DNA of 64,000 nucleotides from Algoriella xinjiangensis (GTDB lineage Bacteria; Bacteroidota; Bacteroidia; Flavobacteriales; Weeksellaceae): the NCBI RefSeq assembly GCF_900115015.1, contig NZ_FOUZ01000012.1:1-64000 (forward strand). The letters run 5' to 3'. The notes below the pieces were generated by a model. The model searched no databases. It worked only from the letters and a program-made list of their open reading frames with translations, and was not told where the DNA came from. Of the stretch, positions 41,969 to 49,946 are shown piece after piece (the first letter of the stretch is position 1; each line of letters begins with the position of its first letter). A program made the translations under genes and the position numbers.

Positions 41969-42541
41969 TTGAGAATTTTGAAAGTAGAAAATACTCCATA
42001 TACCGATAAAGAATTACTGATTTTATGCAAATCGGGTACAGAATTGGGTTACTCTCAATTGTATCATCGGTACTCAAAATCGGTGTTTAATACCGTTTTT
42101 CGATTGGTGACAGAAGTTTCTGAAGCAGAAGATTTAACGCAAGATATTTTTGTGTCAATCTTTTCTGATATTCAAAAATTAATGGATATCGACAATTTAG
42201 GTGCTTGGTTAAAACGTGTTTCGATTAATAAATCAATTTCTCATTTAAGAAAAAAGAAGGTTTATTTTTCTGATGTAGAAAACTCAAATATTATTGATGA
42301 AAGCGAAGAACAATTACTAGAAAAACAAAATTGGGACAATAAAATTGAAGAAATTCTGAAAGCAATTGAAACTTTACCAATCGATACAAAAACAATTGTT
42401 AACCTATATTTATTCGAAAATATTCCGCAAGAAGAAATTGCAAATATGCTCGGAATAAGTAACACAACGGTAAGAAGCAAATATCACCGCGCAAAAAAGA
42501 AAATCTTACAATCATTAGAACAAACGATGTCTTATGGATGA
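41969..42541 (+). CDS. ECF-type RNA polymerase sigma factor
   Basis: The 190-residue protein has sigma region 2 (YSKSVFNTVFRLVTEVSEAEDLTQDIFVSIF, about 32-62) and region 4 (PIDTKTIVNLYLFENIPQEEIANMLGISNTTVRSKYHRAKKKIL, about 135-178). The HTH in region 4 reads -35 elements. The start is TTG 41969 or the TTG at 41978. It overlaps the anti-sigma-like gene by 8 bp. Presumed targets include its own promoter and, by shared motif, the barrel gene at 27988. Confidence 0.93.
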   Translation: MRILKVENTPYTDKELLILCKSGTELGYSQLYHRYSKSVFNTVFRLVTEVSEAEDLTQDIFVSIFSDIQKLMDIDNLGAWLKRVSINKSISHLRKKKVYFSDVENSNIIDESEEQLLEKQNWDNKIEEILKAIETLPIDTKTIVNLYLFENIPQEEIANMLGISNTTVRSKYHRAKKKILQSLEQTMSYG

Positions 42542-43361
42542 TAAATTAAAAAAATATATAGATAAAAATAGAGCTGATTTTGATAACAAAGAACCATCAG
42601 CAGAGCTCTGGAAAAGAATTCAAACAAATATTCCGCAACAACCAAAAGTTTTGGTTCCGCAAAAAAAATGGAATATTGGCTATTGGAGCATCGCTGCAAG
42701 TGCGCTTATTTTGGTAAGTATTGGTCTTTATTTTATGCAAAATGATCATTCTGTTTCGGTAACAAAAGAACAAATTGTTGTCAAACAAAAAACAGAAAAA
42801 GTAAAGCAAAAAGAACAAATTAATTCAGTTCTTGAAAAGTTAGAAAATAAAAAATCAAACCAAATTGAAGTTGTAACTCACAATAAAAAAATAGAAATAA
42901 AAGAAACTGTTTTACCAATAAAAGAAGAAAAGACAATTGTTGAACATACAGATAACTCAGAAATTTTAAGTCTTTTGAGCGATCAACAATCAACAAGTAA
43001 TCGTATTAATGGAATTGCAAAATTAGGGGAATTTTCTACCTTGAATTCGGAAGAAAAAGAATGGTTGACAGCACTTGCTTTAAAAGATCAAAATACAATT
43101 GTTCGTCTAAATGCAATCGAAGTTTTATCATCTAAACTAGCTAAGACAACAGCTTCTGATGAAATGACTAAAATTTTTATGGAGCAAGATAATCCTATGG
43201 TTCAAATGGAATTAATCGGAATTATTGCGCACTTAAACAACGATACTTTAGATCAACAATTGATAAAAAAATTACAAGAAATTGTTTTAGATCCTAAAAC
43301 GATGCCTTTTGTAAAAGATGAAGCGTATGCGGTGCTTCTTAAAAAAGAAAATAATCAATAA
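42534..43361 (+). CDS. Membrane anti-sigma-like protein with HEAT-like C-terminus
   Basis: The 275-residue protein starts with a cytoplasmic region (about 1-48). One membrane segment follows (WSIAASALILVSIGLYF, about 50-66), then a Lys/Glu-rich linker, and a C-terminal alpha-solenoid of HEAT-like repeats (about 150-272: NRINGIAKLGEFS, IVRLNAIEVLSSKLAK, MVQMELIGIIAHL). The cytoplasmic part with ELWKRIQTNIPQ looks like anti-sigma tails that hold the sigma factor. No zinc-binding H-x3-C-x2-C motif is present, so it is not a ZAS type. The gene pair and overlap indicate it controls the sigma factor. Confidence 0.75.
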   Translation: MDDKLKKYIDKNRADFDNKEPSAELWKRIQTNIPQQPKVLVPQKKWNIGYWSIAASALILVSIGLYFMQNDHSVSVTKEQIVVKQKTEKVKQKEQINSVLEKLENKKSNQIEVVTHNKKIEIKETVLPIKEEKTIVEHTDNSEILSLLSDQQSTSNRINGIAKLGEFSTLNSEEKEWLTALALKDQNTIVRLNAIEVLSSKLAKTTASDEMTKIFMEQDNPMVQMELIGIIAHLNNDTLDQQLIKKLQEIVLDPKTMPFVKDEAYAVLLKKENNQ

Positions 43362-43371
43362 ATTTTATATT

Positions 43372-44163
43372 ATGATGAAAAAAACTATGCTAATTGTGAC
43401 TTCATTAGTAATGATGTCACTTTACGGACAAACTCAATCCGAATCAAATGAGAATGATAAACAAACCTATCAAGTTTCGGTAAATAAGGGTAAAATTCTG
43501 ATTAATCTTGGAAAAGCAACAATTGAAGGTTATGATGGAAAAGAAATCGTTTTTTCGAAAGATAATTCGTCTAAAAATGTAGATGAACGCGCAAAAGGTT
43601 TACGTGCTGTAAATGCAATGGGACTAGAAGACAACACTGGTTTAGGAATTAATGTTATCGAAAAAAATGGAACTGTAGAGGTTAATCAACTAAAAAGAAT
43701 TAGTCCGCCAAATATAAAAATTCTTGTTCCAAAAAATATGCTTGTGTCTTTTAATCATCAATCTCAATATGGTGGAACTGTAACTTTCAAAAATATTGAA
43801 AGCGAAATTGATGCTTCTACAACATACAACAACATGGTGTTCGAAAATGTAACTGGTCCTACAACAATCAGCAGCGTTTATGGTAGTATTGATGCAAAAT
43901 TTAGTACAAATATCAAAAGTCCGTTGTCTGTGGTTTCTATTTACGGAAATGTTGATGTAAGCTTGCCAAAAACGGCAAAAGCGAATGTAAAAGTGACGAC
44001 CAATTATGGTGAAATTTTAGTTGCGCCAGAATTACCTTTAAAAATTGAGAAAAAATTGAGCGAAGAAATGTTTAACGATCAATTAAATGCAACGTTAAAC
44101 GGCGGTGGAAATACTTATAATTTTAGATCTGATTATGGAAAAGTATATTTAAGAGCTTTATGA
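43372..44163 (+). CDS. Secreted YG-repeat protein (DUF4097/GIN-like adhesin domain)
   Basis: The 263-residue protein has a signal peptide (MMKKTMLIVTSLVMMSLYGQ). A right-handed beta-solenoid-like domain follows, with short repeats containing Y-G: SVYGSIDAKF, SIYGNVDVSL, TNYGEILV and SDYGKVYLRAL. The family is DUF4097/DUF2807-like, envelope proteins of unknown role often encoded by sigma/anti-sigma loci. ATG 43372 is preferred over 43318 because the longer frame overlaps the previous gene and hides the signal peptide. It overlaps the next gene by 4 bp (ATGA). Confidence 0.75.
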   Translation: MMKKTMLIVTSLVMMSLYGQTQSESNENDKQTYQVSVNKGKILINLGKATIEGYDGKEIVFSKDNSSKNVDERAKGLRAVNAMGLEDNTGLGINVIEKNGTVEVNQLKRISPPNIKILVPKNMLVSFNHQSQYGGTVTFKNIESEIDASTTYNNMVFENVTGPTTISSVYGSIDAKFSTNIKSPLSVVSIYGNVDVSLPKTAKANVKVTTNYGEILVAPELPLKIEKKLSEEMFNDQLNATLNGGGNTYNFRSDYGKVYLRAL

Positions 44164-44882
44164 AAACAATCTTCTCTTTAGCAATAAGTTTATTCGCAGT
44201 CATCACATTTGCGCAAACTAATTTACAAAAGCAATTTTCTGTTCCACAAGGAAAAGAATTGGTCTTGAAATTTGATTATCCTCAACTCATTAAAATTAGT
44301 ACTTGGGATAAAAACGAAGTAGAAATTACTGGAAAAGTAAACATAAATAATGGCGAAAATAATTCGTTTTTCGAAATTACAGAACGTGTCTTAAATAACG
44401 AAAAAGTAATCGAAGGCAAAATTCCTAATTATAAAAATCTTCCACAACAGCTTACAGCTTATCTTGGAAAAGAAAAAATGGAATTTAATACCGAAAAAGA
44501 ACTTCTTCAATATGAAAAAGACAAAAATGTAAAGTTTAAAATAAAATCATACAATGCTAAACTAGAAATCGAATTAGAGATAAAAGTTCCGCGTCACATG
44601 AAAACTAAAATTGAATCGATTTATGGAACAGTTGAAGTTAAAAAATTTGATGCACCAATTATTGCAAAATCAACTTATGGTAGTGTAGATGCTACTTTGG
44701 ATGAAAAAAAAGTTGGCGAAATTTTGATTGAATATTTTTACGGAAAAATTTATACTAATCTTAATTTACCAATTAAAACCATAAAATCTGAAGATTTTCA
44801 TACTATTATGACGGCTTTTTCTGGAAAAGAACCTCGTCAAGAATTTTCCTCTCAATACGGAAATATTTACTTGAGAAAATAA
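44160..44882 (+). CDS. Secreted YG-repeat protein 2
   Basis: The 240 residues begin with a signal peptide (MKTIFSLAISLFAVITFAQ). They then show the same beta-repeat type: SIYGTVEVKKF, STYGSVDATL, YFYGKIYTNL and SQYGNIYLRK at the end. Both proteins end in the same YGxVYLR/YGNIYLR pattern, so they are paralogues. The gene starts at the stop of the previous one (ATGA), so the sigma, anti-sigma, repeat-1 and repeat-2 genes act as one operon. Envelope sensing or adhesion is inferred. Confidence 0.75.
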   Translation: MKTIFSLAISLFAVITFAQTNLQKQFSVPQGKELVLKFDYPQLIKISTWDKNEVEITGKVNINNGENNSFFEITERVLNNEKVIEGKIPNYKNLPQQLTAYLGKEKMEFNTEKELLQYEKDKNVKFKIKSYNAKLEIELEIKVPRHMKTKIESIYGTVEVKKFDAPIIAKSTYGSVDATLDEKKVGEILIEYFYGKIYTNLNLPIKTIKSEDFHTIMTAFSGKEPRQEFSSQYGNIYLRK

Positions 44883-45027
44883 TTTTTCTTCAGTTCTAAA
44901 TAATTCTCGTTCTTCAAAATCATATTTTTAAAGCGTAAAATAAAACAATTTACAATGGTCTAAAATTGTAGATTTAGCTACTGCTTTGTCTTTTTTTGAT
45001 GCTAAATATGAATCATTTTTATAACAA

Positions 45028-45060
45028 AATAATCCCGTCCAACTTATGAACGGGATTATT
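45028..45060. terminator. Bidirectional terminator
   Basis: AATAATCCCG and CGGGATTATT form the stem between the YG-repeat operon (plus) and the SDR gene (minus). Confidence 0.8.
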
Positions 45061-45108
45061 TATGTTGAATTATTTTTTAAATTAAATCTAAAATTTAATT
45101 GTTTCTTA

Positions 45109-45798
45109 CTAAGGTGTAGAAATTGAAGCTTGTTGTACTTTTCCGTTAAAATATTTCCAACCATTCAACCCAAAATCAACTAAATATTCTGCCATTTCGT
45201 GTGGTTGTGTTGGGGCAATATATCCAGGAAAAGCCTCTTCTAACATTTCTGTTTGCACCGCTCCTAAAGCAACTGCATTAATTCTTGGTCCGTGATCTTT
45301 TAATTCTTCGGCTAACAATTCAGTCAAATTAACTGTTGCAGATTTTGAGGAAGAATAAACAGATAAACCAGGAAATTTAACTGATCCTTGCACCGCTCCC
45401 ATCGTCGAAACATTAACTACATGCGACGAAATCGTGAATTTATTCAATAAAACTTGAACCAAACGATAAGGCGCCATAAAATTAACTTTCCAAGACATGA
45501 TTAGGTCTTCTTCAGTAATTTCTGCGAAAGGTTTATTAATACACAAACCTGCATTATTGTACAAAATATCTACTTTATCCCAATTTTCAATCGCTGTTAA
45601 AACGTTCGAAATTTCATCAAAATTAGACAAATCAATTCCGATAAACGTAAATTGTCCTTCTTTAGCAAAAACCTCTAACTCCTTTAATTTATCTACATTA
45701 CGAGAAATTGTCAAAACGCGGTTTCCTAATTGCAAATGTTGTTTTGCCAATTCATACCCAATTCCTCTACTCGCTCCTGTTATGATTATATTTTTCAT
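45109..45798 (-). CDS. Short-chain dehydrogenase/reductase (SDR)
   Basis: The 229-residue Rossmann protein has TGASRGIGYE (about 7-16), the structural NNAG (81-84), the active-site Ser in VNVSTMG, and the Y-x3-K in VYSSSKSA. The substrate is not predictable. It lies at the end of an ABC-importer unit, overlapping the ATPase gene by 32 bp, which is an unusual partner. A 3-ketocapnine reductase in the sulfonolipid pathway is also an SDR, but this gene is 8 kb away and there is no reason to assign it. Confidence 0.85.
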   Translation of the reverse strand: MKNIIITGASRGIGYELAKQHLQLGNRVLTISRNVDKLKELEVFAKEGQFTFIGIDLSNFDEISNVLTAIENWDKVDILYNNAGLCINKPFAEITEEDLIMSWKVNFMAPYRLVQVLLNKFTISSHVVNVSTMGAVQGSVKFPGLSVYSSSKSATVNLTELLAEELKDHGPRINAVALGAVQTEMLEEAFPGYIAPTQPHEMAEYLVDFGLNGWKYFNGKVQQASISTP

Positions 45799-46756
45799 TT
45801 TGCTGTATAAAGTTTATGATTGCTTGAATATTTTCAAACTTTTGATTGCCAAAGATGATATTATTTTCTGTTATTTCAATATGATTTTCCGCATTATTTT
45901 CTACCTGAATTCCATTTCTCATCAACGCATTTTTTACCCAAAAAGCCAATTCAGAGTTACCTTTAACTCCAATTGATTTTCTAAAATTCTTCTTCGTTAA
46001 AAAACGATTTGTATCCGAATCATAACTTAAATTTTGATTGGATAATTTCTGCATAATCTGAAATTCAAAAGCAGCTTGTTCGGGTATATTTTCCTTTAAC
46101 TCGTTGTTTTCTATCCACCAAATTTTGTCCGATTTTTCAATTGCAAAATCCACGTTATGCGTAATCATCAAAAAAGATTTATTTGTTTTTGATTTAATCT
46201 CATTCAATAAATTAAAAATTTTATATTGATTTGCTAAATCCAAATTTGATGTTGGTTCGTCTAAAATCACCAATTTTGAATCTTGACACAATGCACGCGC
46301 AATCATCACCAACTGCAATTGTCCTTCGCTAATTTGATTTGCATAATGCGTTTTCAAATCATAAATACCAACCATTTCTAAAACTTCATCAACCAAAGAA
46401 AGTTCTTCATTCGAAATCTTTTTTAACACTTTATGATAAGGCAAACGCCCCATAGCAACCAATTCTGAAACTTTAATTTTCGGAACGATAGAAAGTCGAG
46501 GCAAAACAACCGCAATTTCCTGAGCAATTTCTTGAGCAGATAACTTTTGAATAGATTGATTTTCGATTAAAATTGAACCATTTAATATTTTCTGAAAACC
46601 TAAAATAGAATTAATCAACGTTGATTTTCCCACTCCATTTTTTCCTAAAACAGCAACCAATTCATTTTCAGAAATTGAAGCATTAATAGACGAAACAATT
46701 TTTTGAGAACCATAACCAACCGTTACATTCTCTAAACGTAAAATCTCTGTATTCAT
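45767..46756 (-). CDS. ABC importer ATPase, FecE/HmuV type, with C-terminal extension
   Basis: It drives uptake of an iron-siderophore, heme or cobalamin compound through the FecCD permease next to it. The 329 residues contain Walker A GKNGVGKST (about 37-45), signature SEGQLQLVMIARAL in place of LSGGQ, and Walker B LVILDEPTS, then THNVDFAI. Typical FecE proteins are about 255 residues; the additional C-terminal 75 (ELAFWVKNALMRNGIQVENN, then FENIQAIINFIQQN) are a small alpha-beta domain of unknown use. It overlaps the permease gene by 4 bp and the SDR by 32 bp. Confidence 0.9.
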   Translation of the reverse strand: MNTEILRLENVTVGYGSQKIVSSINASISENELVAVLGKNGVGKSTLINSILGFQKILNGSILIENQSIQKLSAQEIAQEIAVVLPRLSIVPKIKVSELVAMGRLPYHKVLKKISNEELSLVDEVLEMVGIYDLKTHYANQISEGQLQLVMIARALCQDSKLVILDEPTSNLDLANQYKIFNLLNEIKSKTNKSFLMITHNVDFAIEKSDKIWWIENNELKENIPEQAAFEFQIMQKLSNQNLSYDSDTNRFLTKKNFRKSIGVKGNSELAFWVKNALMRNGIQVENNAENHIEITENNIIFGNQKFENIQAIINFIQQNEKYNHNRSE

Positions 46757-47757
46757 CGAACTTCGTTTTTATTATTCAACAAAATACTAATCACAATTGG
46801 CGCACCAAATAACGCGGTAATAATGTTAATTGGTAAAGTTCCGAACGGAAAAATTTCTGTCAATATCGAGAATAAAAGCATAAAAAATATTCCCGAAACA
46901 AAAATCCACCGGTACAAAACACGCATATCTCCGGTTTTTAAAAGTGTACGACAAATATGTGGAATTGCTAATCCTATAAAACCAATTGGTCCTGCAAAAG
47001 CCGTTGCAGAAGCTGTTAGCAATGCGGTTGCAATTAAAATTATAAAGCGTAATTTTTTAATATTTATTCCCAACGATTGTGCATATCGTTCGCCTAAAAG
47101 TAAAGCTGTAATTCCGCGTAAAGAAAATAATGAAACAATGATACCAGAAAGTACAAACAAAGCAAAAATACTAATTTGCTGCCACGATAATCCGCTTAAT
47201 GAGCCAAATCCCCAAATCAAAAAAGCTTTGATTTTATCTGATGGTGCAAAATATTGCATCATACCAATTAATGCGCCCGATAAACCCGAAATCATAAATC
47301 CTAAAATAACCAATGATGCTGCCGATTTTACGCGAAACGAAAATACAATAACAATTAATAAAGCCGTTATTGCACCCAAAAAAGAAGCGATAATTGTAAT
47401 CCAAGGATTATTTAGATATTGATCTAATCCTATTATTGAAAAAAGAAAAATAACCACACCAACACCCAAACTTGCCATAGATGTAATTCCTAAAACAGAC
47501 GGATCTGCCAACGGATTTTTAAAAAGCTCTTGCATCAAAAATCCTGAAATTGGCAACGAAATACCAACCAACAAAGCTGTAATAGATTTTGGTAATCGGA
47601 AATTGAGTACCAAATTATTTATCATTTCGTCCGATGTTCCGAAAAATACGTGGTAAATTTCGTTGAAAGAAATCGATACTTTCCCGACACTCAAACTTGC
47701 TATAAACAAGATTAGCGTAAAAAATAAAAAGGCAAAAAATAGTGGTTTTTCTTTCAT
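46753..47757 (-). CDS. FecCD-family ABC importer permease
   Basis: The 334-residue protein has about ten hydrophobic segments and FecCD signatures: ISFNEIYHVFFG near the start, LRLPKSITALLVGISLPISGFLMQELFKNPLADPSVLGI, GLAIPHICRTL, and PFGTLPINIITALFGAPIVISILL at the end. It transports an iron chelate, heme or vitamin B12. A substrate-binding protein gene is not in this unit. Coupling with the ATPase gene is direct (4-bp overlap). Confidence 0.92.
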   Translation of the reverse strand: MKEKPLFFAFLFFTLILFIASLSVGKVSISFNEIYHVFFGTSDEMINNLVLNFRLPKSITALLVGISLPISGFLMQELFKNPLADPSVLGITSMASLGVGVVIFLFSIIGLDQYLNNPWITIIASFLGAITALLIVIVFSFRVKSAASLVILGFMISGLSGALIGMMQYFAPSDKIKAFLIWGFGSLSGLSWQQISIFALFVLSGIIVSLFSLRGITALLLGERYAQSLGINIKKLRFIILIATALLTASATAFAGPIGFIGLAIPHICRTLLKTGDMRVLYRWIFVSGIFFMLLFSILTEIFPFGTLPINIITALFGAPIVISILLNNKNEVR

Positions 47758-47842
47758 CTAGACAAATATAGAAATTCTAATAATTTGTTAAGGTTTAAAA
47801 AACGTTTGTATTGATATAGTTTTTATCATTAGTTTCGCTGAA

Positions 47843-48211
47843 ATGAATTTGAAGAGTTTTATATTAATTGTTTGTTCTGCGTTGCTACTTATTACACCAT
47901 GTAGCATCAAAGCGTCTATCCATACCATTTTTGAGATAGAATCGGCTCAACATGCAACAAAAACTTCTCAAACAAAGACACTTCAAGCAAAATCAATTTC
48001 GTGCTCGGTTATAAAATTTGAAGCGATAAAAAAATCAATTCAAAAAGTAGATTTTTATCACGTTGATTTTACTCCAACTATTTTCAATTTTATTCAACTT
48101 GCGCGTTCATCATTACCTGATGAAAATTTTTCTAAAGAAGTTGAAATCTCTTCACCAAAAATACCTTTTTACCTTTTATATAAGCAATTGAAATATTCGT
48201 TGTTGTTTTAA
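47843..48211 (+). CDS. Small secreted protein of unknown function
   Basis: The 122 residues start with a signal peptide (MNLKSFILIVCSALLLITPCSIKAS, cleavage near 25). They continue with a polar, helical region (ATKTSQTKTLQAKSIS) and end FYLLYKQLKYSLLF. No domain is recognised. It is 70 bp ahead of the DoxD-DoxA gene on the same strand and may share its transcript. The aromatic end is unlike soluble periplasmic proteins and could touch the membrane. Confidence 0.5.
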   Translation: MNLKSFILIVCSALLLITPCSIKASIHTIFEIESAQHATKTSQTKTLQAKSISCSVIKFEAIKKSIQKVDFYHVDFTPTIFNFIQLARSSLPDENFSKEVEISSPKIPFYLLYKQLKYSLLF

Positions 48212-48281
48212 TCTAACCTTTTTTTGAGGTTATAATTTACTACATAAACAATAAATATTCAAACACTTATACACTTATTAC

Positions 48282-49253
48282 ATGCAAAATAAATCTGTTT
48301 TATCAATGGGTAATGCTGTTTTGGCATTACGTTTAATCATTGGTTGGACGTACTTTTCGGCTTTTTGGAGGCGTTTAATTTTAGAAAATAAACTTGATCC
48401 CGAAGCTGCTGGCTATATTGGCGAAAAATTCAATCATTTTTTACCAAATGCACTTTTCATCAAACCACTTATTCAATATTTAGTCGAAAATCCTGAAGTT
48501 TTACTTTACAAAATGTGGATTTTTACACTTGTAGAAGGTTTTGTTGGATTATTTCTGATGATTGGTTTCAAAACACGTTTAATTAGTATTGTTGTTTTTT
48601 TCTTGGCAATGGGAATTCTTTTGGGTTCTGGTTGGATTGGAACAACTTGCTTGGACGAATGGCAAATTGGTGTTTTAGGTTTGGCAGGAGGTTTTACGCT
48701 TTTTCAGGCTGGTAGCGGGCAATTTTCGCTGGATTATTTTATCAATAAAAATAATTTTATCAGACAAGAAGAAAAATGGAATAAAACTTCTCAATCTAAA
48801 TTCACGCCTTATTTTGTTGCGTTTAGTTTCTTTTTACTTTTTGCAACATTGTACACTAATCAAGTTTTTCATGGTGGTGTTTACGGAACTTTACACAATA
48901 AATCTGTTAAACCGAAACTAGAAATCACGAATCTTAAACAACAAAAAAATCAAGTTTCATTTGATGTTATGCGCGTAGAAGGCGCCGATGTTTATGGCTC
49001 TTTTTTAATTCAAATTGATTTTATAAATCATCAAAATAAAACAATCGAAACATTGGATATGAATGAATTATCGAAGTTGCCAAAACATCAAATTTCTAAT
49101 TATTATGTAGCAAAAGTTACACCGCACAAACACAGTTTAGTGTTACCTTTGGGTGCGAAAGCTAATTTAAATTTTGAACTAGAAGAACAAATTCACAAAG
49201 TAATTTTAACCGATATAAGCGGCTTACAATGGGAACAAACAATAACAAATTAA
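48282..49253 (+). CDS. DoxD-DoxA fusion (TQO-like) protein
   Basis: DoxD and DoxA are the large and small subunits of thiosulfate:quinone oxidoreductase in Acidianus. This 323-residue protein joins both: four DoxD-type membrane segments in the first 160 residues (LALRLIIGWTYFSAFWRRL, VEGFVGLFLMIGF), a fifth at about 172-190, and a C-terminal DoxA-like beta domain (about 205-323: LEITNLKQQKNQVSFDVMRV, then IDFINHQNKTIETLDM). The activity is inferred from the family; redox of quinone with a sulfur compound is the best guess. A TlpA-like thioredoxin gene follows six bases later. Confidence 0.8.
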   Translation: MQNKSVLSMGNAVLALRLIIGWTYFSAFWRRLILENKLDPEAAGYIGEKFNHFLPNALFIKPLIQYLVENPEVLLYKMWIFTLVEGFVGLFLMIGFKTRLISIVVFFLAMGILLGSGWIGTTCLDEWQIGVLGLAGGFTLFQAGSGQFSLDYFINKNNFIRQEEKWNKTSQSKFTPYFVAFSFFLLFATLYTNQVFHGGVYGTLHNKSVKPKLEITNLKQQKNQVSFDVMRVEGADVYGSFLIQIDFINHQNKTIETLDMNELSKLPKHQISNYYVAKVTPHKHSLVLPLGAKANLNFELEEQIHKVILTDISGLQWEQTITN

Positions 49254-49258
49254 TAGAA

Positions 49259-49831
49259 ATGATAAAAAGAAATTATTCAACAATAATTATAGGTGCATTG
49301 GTTTTGGTTTTACTTTTTGTACCAGAAGCAAAAGCAGTTGTACAACAAGGTTTCATGAAATTAGGTTTATTTCAGCCTAAGTTAGAAAAAGTTGAAACGA
49401 CAACTAAAACAGAAGCAAATTATAAATTTGAAATGGTTGATGCTAATGGAAAAGCAACAACTTTAGAAGATTTGAAAGGCAAAGTAGTTTTTCTTAATTT
49501 TTGGGCAACTTGGTGTCCGCCTTGTATTGCAGAAATGCCAACAATACAAACGTTATACGATAAATTTAAAGACGATAAAGATGTTGTTATTTTAACGGTA
49601 GAAGTTGAAGGAAAACGTGATAAAGTTGCAAAATTTATGGCGCGTAAAAAATTAACTTTACCAGTTGTTTATCCTACTTCGGCAATTCCGACAGATTTTT
49701 TTAACGGTTCTTTACCTACAACTGTTATTTTAGATAAACAAGGAAATATTGCGCATACAACAATTGGTATGGCAGATTATTCTGGAACAGATGTTGAAGA
49801 TTTTTTAAACGAATTGAAAACAAGTAAATAA
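49259..49831 (+). CDS. Membrane-anchored TlpA/ResA-like thioredoxin
   Basis: The 190-residue protein has an N-terminal membrane anchor (IIIGALVLVLLFVPEAKAVV) and a thioredoxin domain. The active site is WCPPC in FLNFWATWCPPCIAEMPT (about 80-97), with cis-Pro in GSLPTTVILDKQG. It reduces or oxidises disulfides in the periplasm. ATG 49259 lies after the DoxD-DoxA stop at 49253; an upstream frame from 49229 overlaps it and lacks a reason. Its place behind DoxD-DoxA suggests that electrons flow between them. Confidence 0.9.
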   Translation: MIKRNYSTIIIGALVLVLLFVPEAKAVVQQGFMKLGLFQPKLEKVETTTKTEANYKFEMVDANGKATTLEDLKGKVVFLNFWATWCPPCIAEMPTIQTLYDKFKDDKDVVILTVEVEGKRDKVAKFMARKKLTLPVVYPTSAIPTDFFNGSLPTTVILDKQGNIAHTTIGMADYSGTDVEDFLNELKTSK

Positions 49832-49837
49832 TTAATA

Positions 49838-49866
49838 AAAGCGCATTTCTATTTGAAATGCGCTTT
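49838..49866. terminator. Terminator
   Basis: AAAGCGCATTTC and GAAATGCGCTTT arms with a 5-base loop and T-run follow the thioredoxin gene. Confidence 0.85.
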
Positions 49867-49918
49867 TTATTTAATCATGTTTTAAATCATTTTATTATTC
49901 TTATTAAGTCTAAATAAA

Positions 49919-49926
49919 TATATTTG
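49919..49926 (+). promoter_or_regulatory. -7 element TATATTTG of a Bacteroidetes-type promoter
   Basis: TATATTTG matches the TAnnTTTG -7 consensus of the Bacteroidetes primary sigma factor. It lies 20 bp before the ATG at 49947. The -33 TTG is not seen at the expected distance, so the match is partial. Confidence 0.45.
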
Positions 49927-49946
49927 CTTCATAAATTTTAACTTTT

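Noticed and set aside
45109-45798. SDR gene as the missing 3-ketocapnine reductase of the sulfonolipid pathway
   Set aside because: The SDR fold fits but the gene belongs to an ABC-importer unit 8 kb away; SDRs are too common to assign this way.
45497-45976. Plus-strand frame opposite the SDR and ABC ATPase genes
   Set aside because: Overlaps two recognised genes on the other strand and has no domain or signal.
46823-47422. Long plus-strand frame of 199 codons opposite the FecCD permease gene
   Set aside because: The permease frame has strong family motifs; the reverse frame has an unnatural run of Lys/Ile/Pro and no motif.
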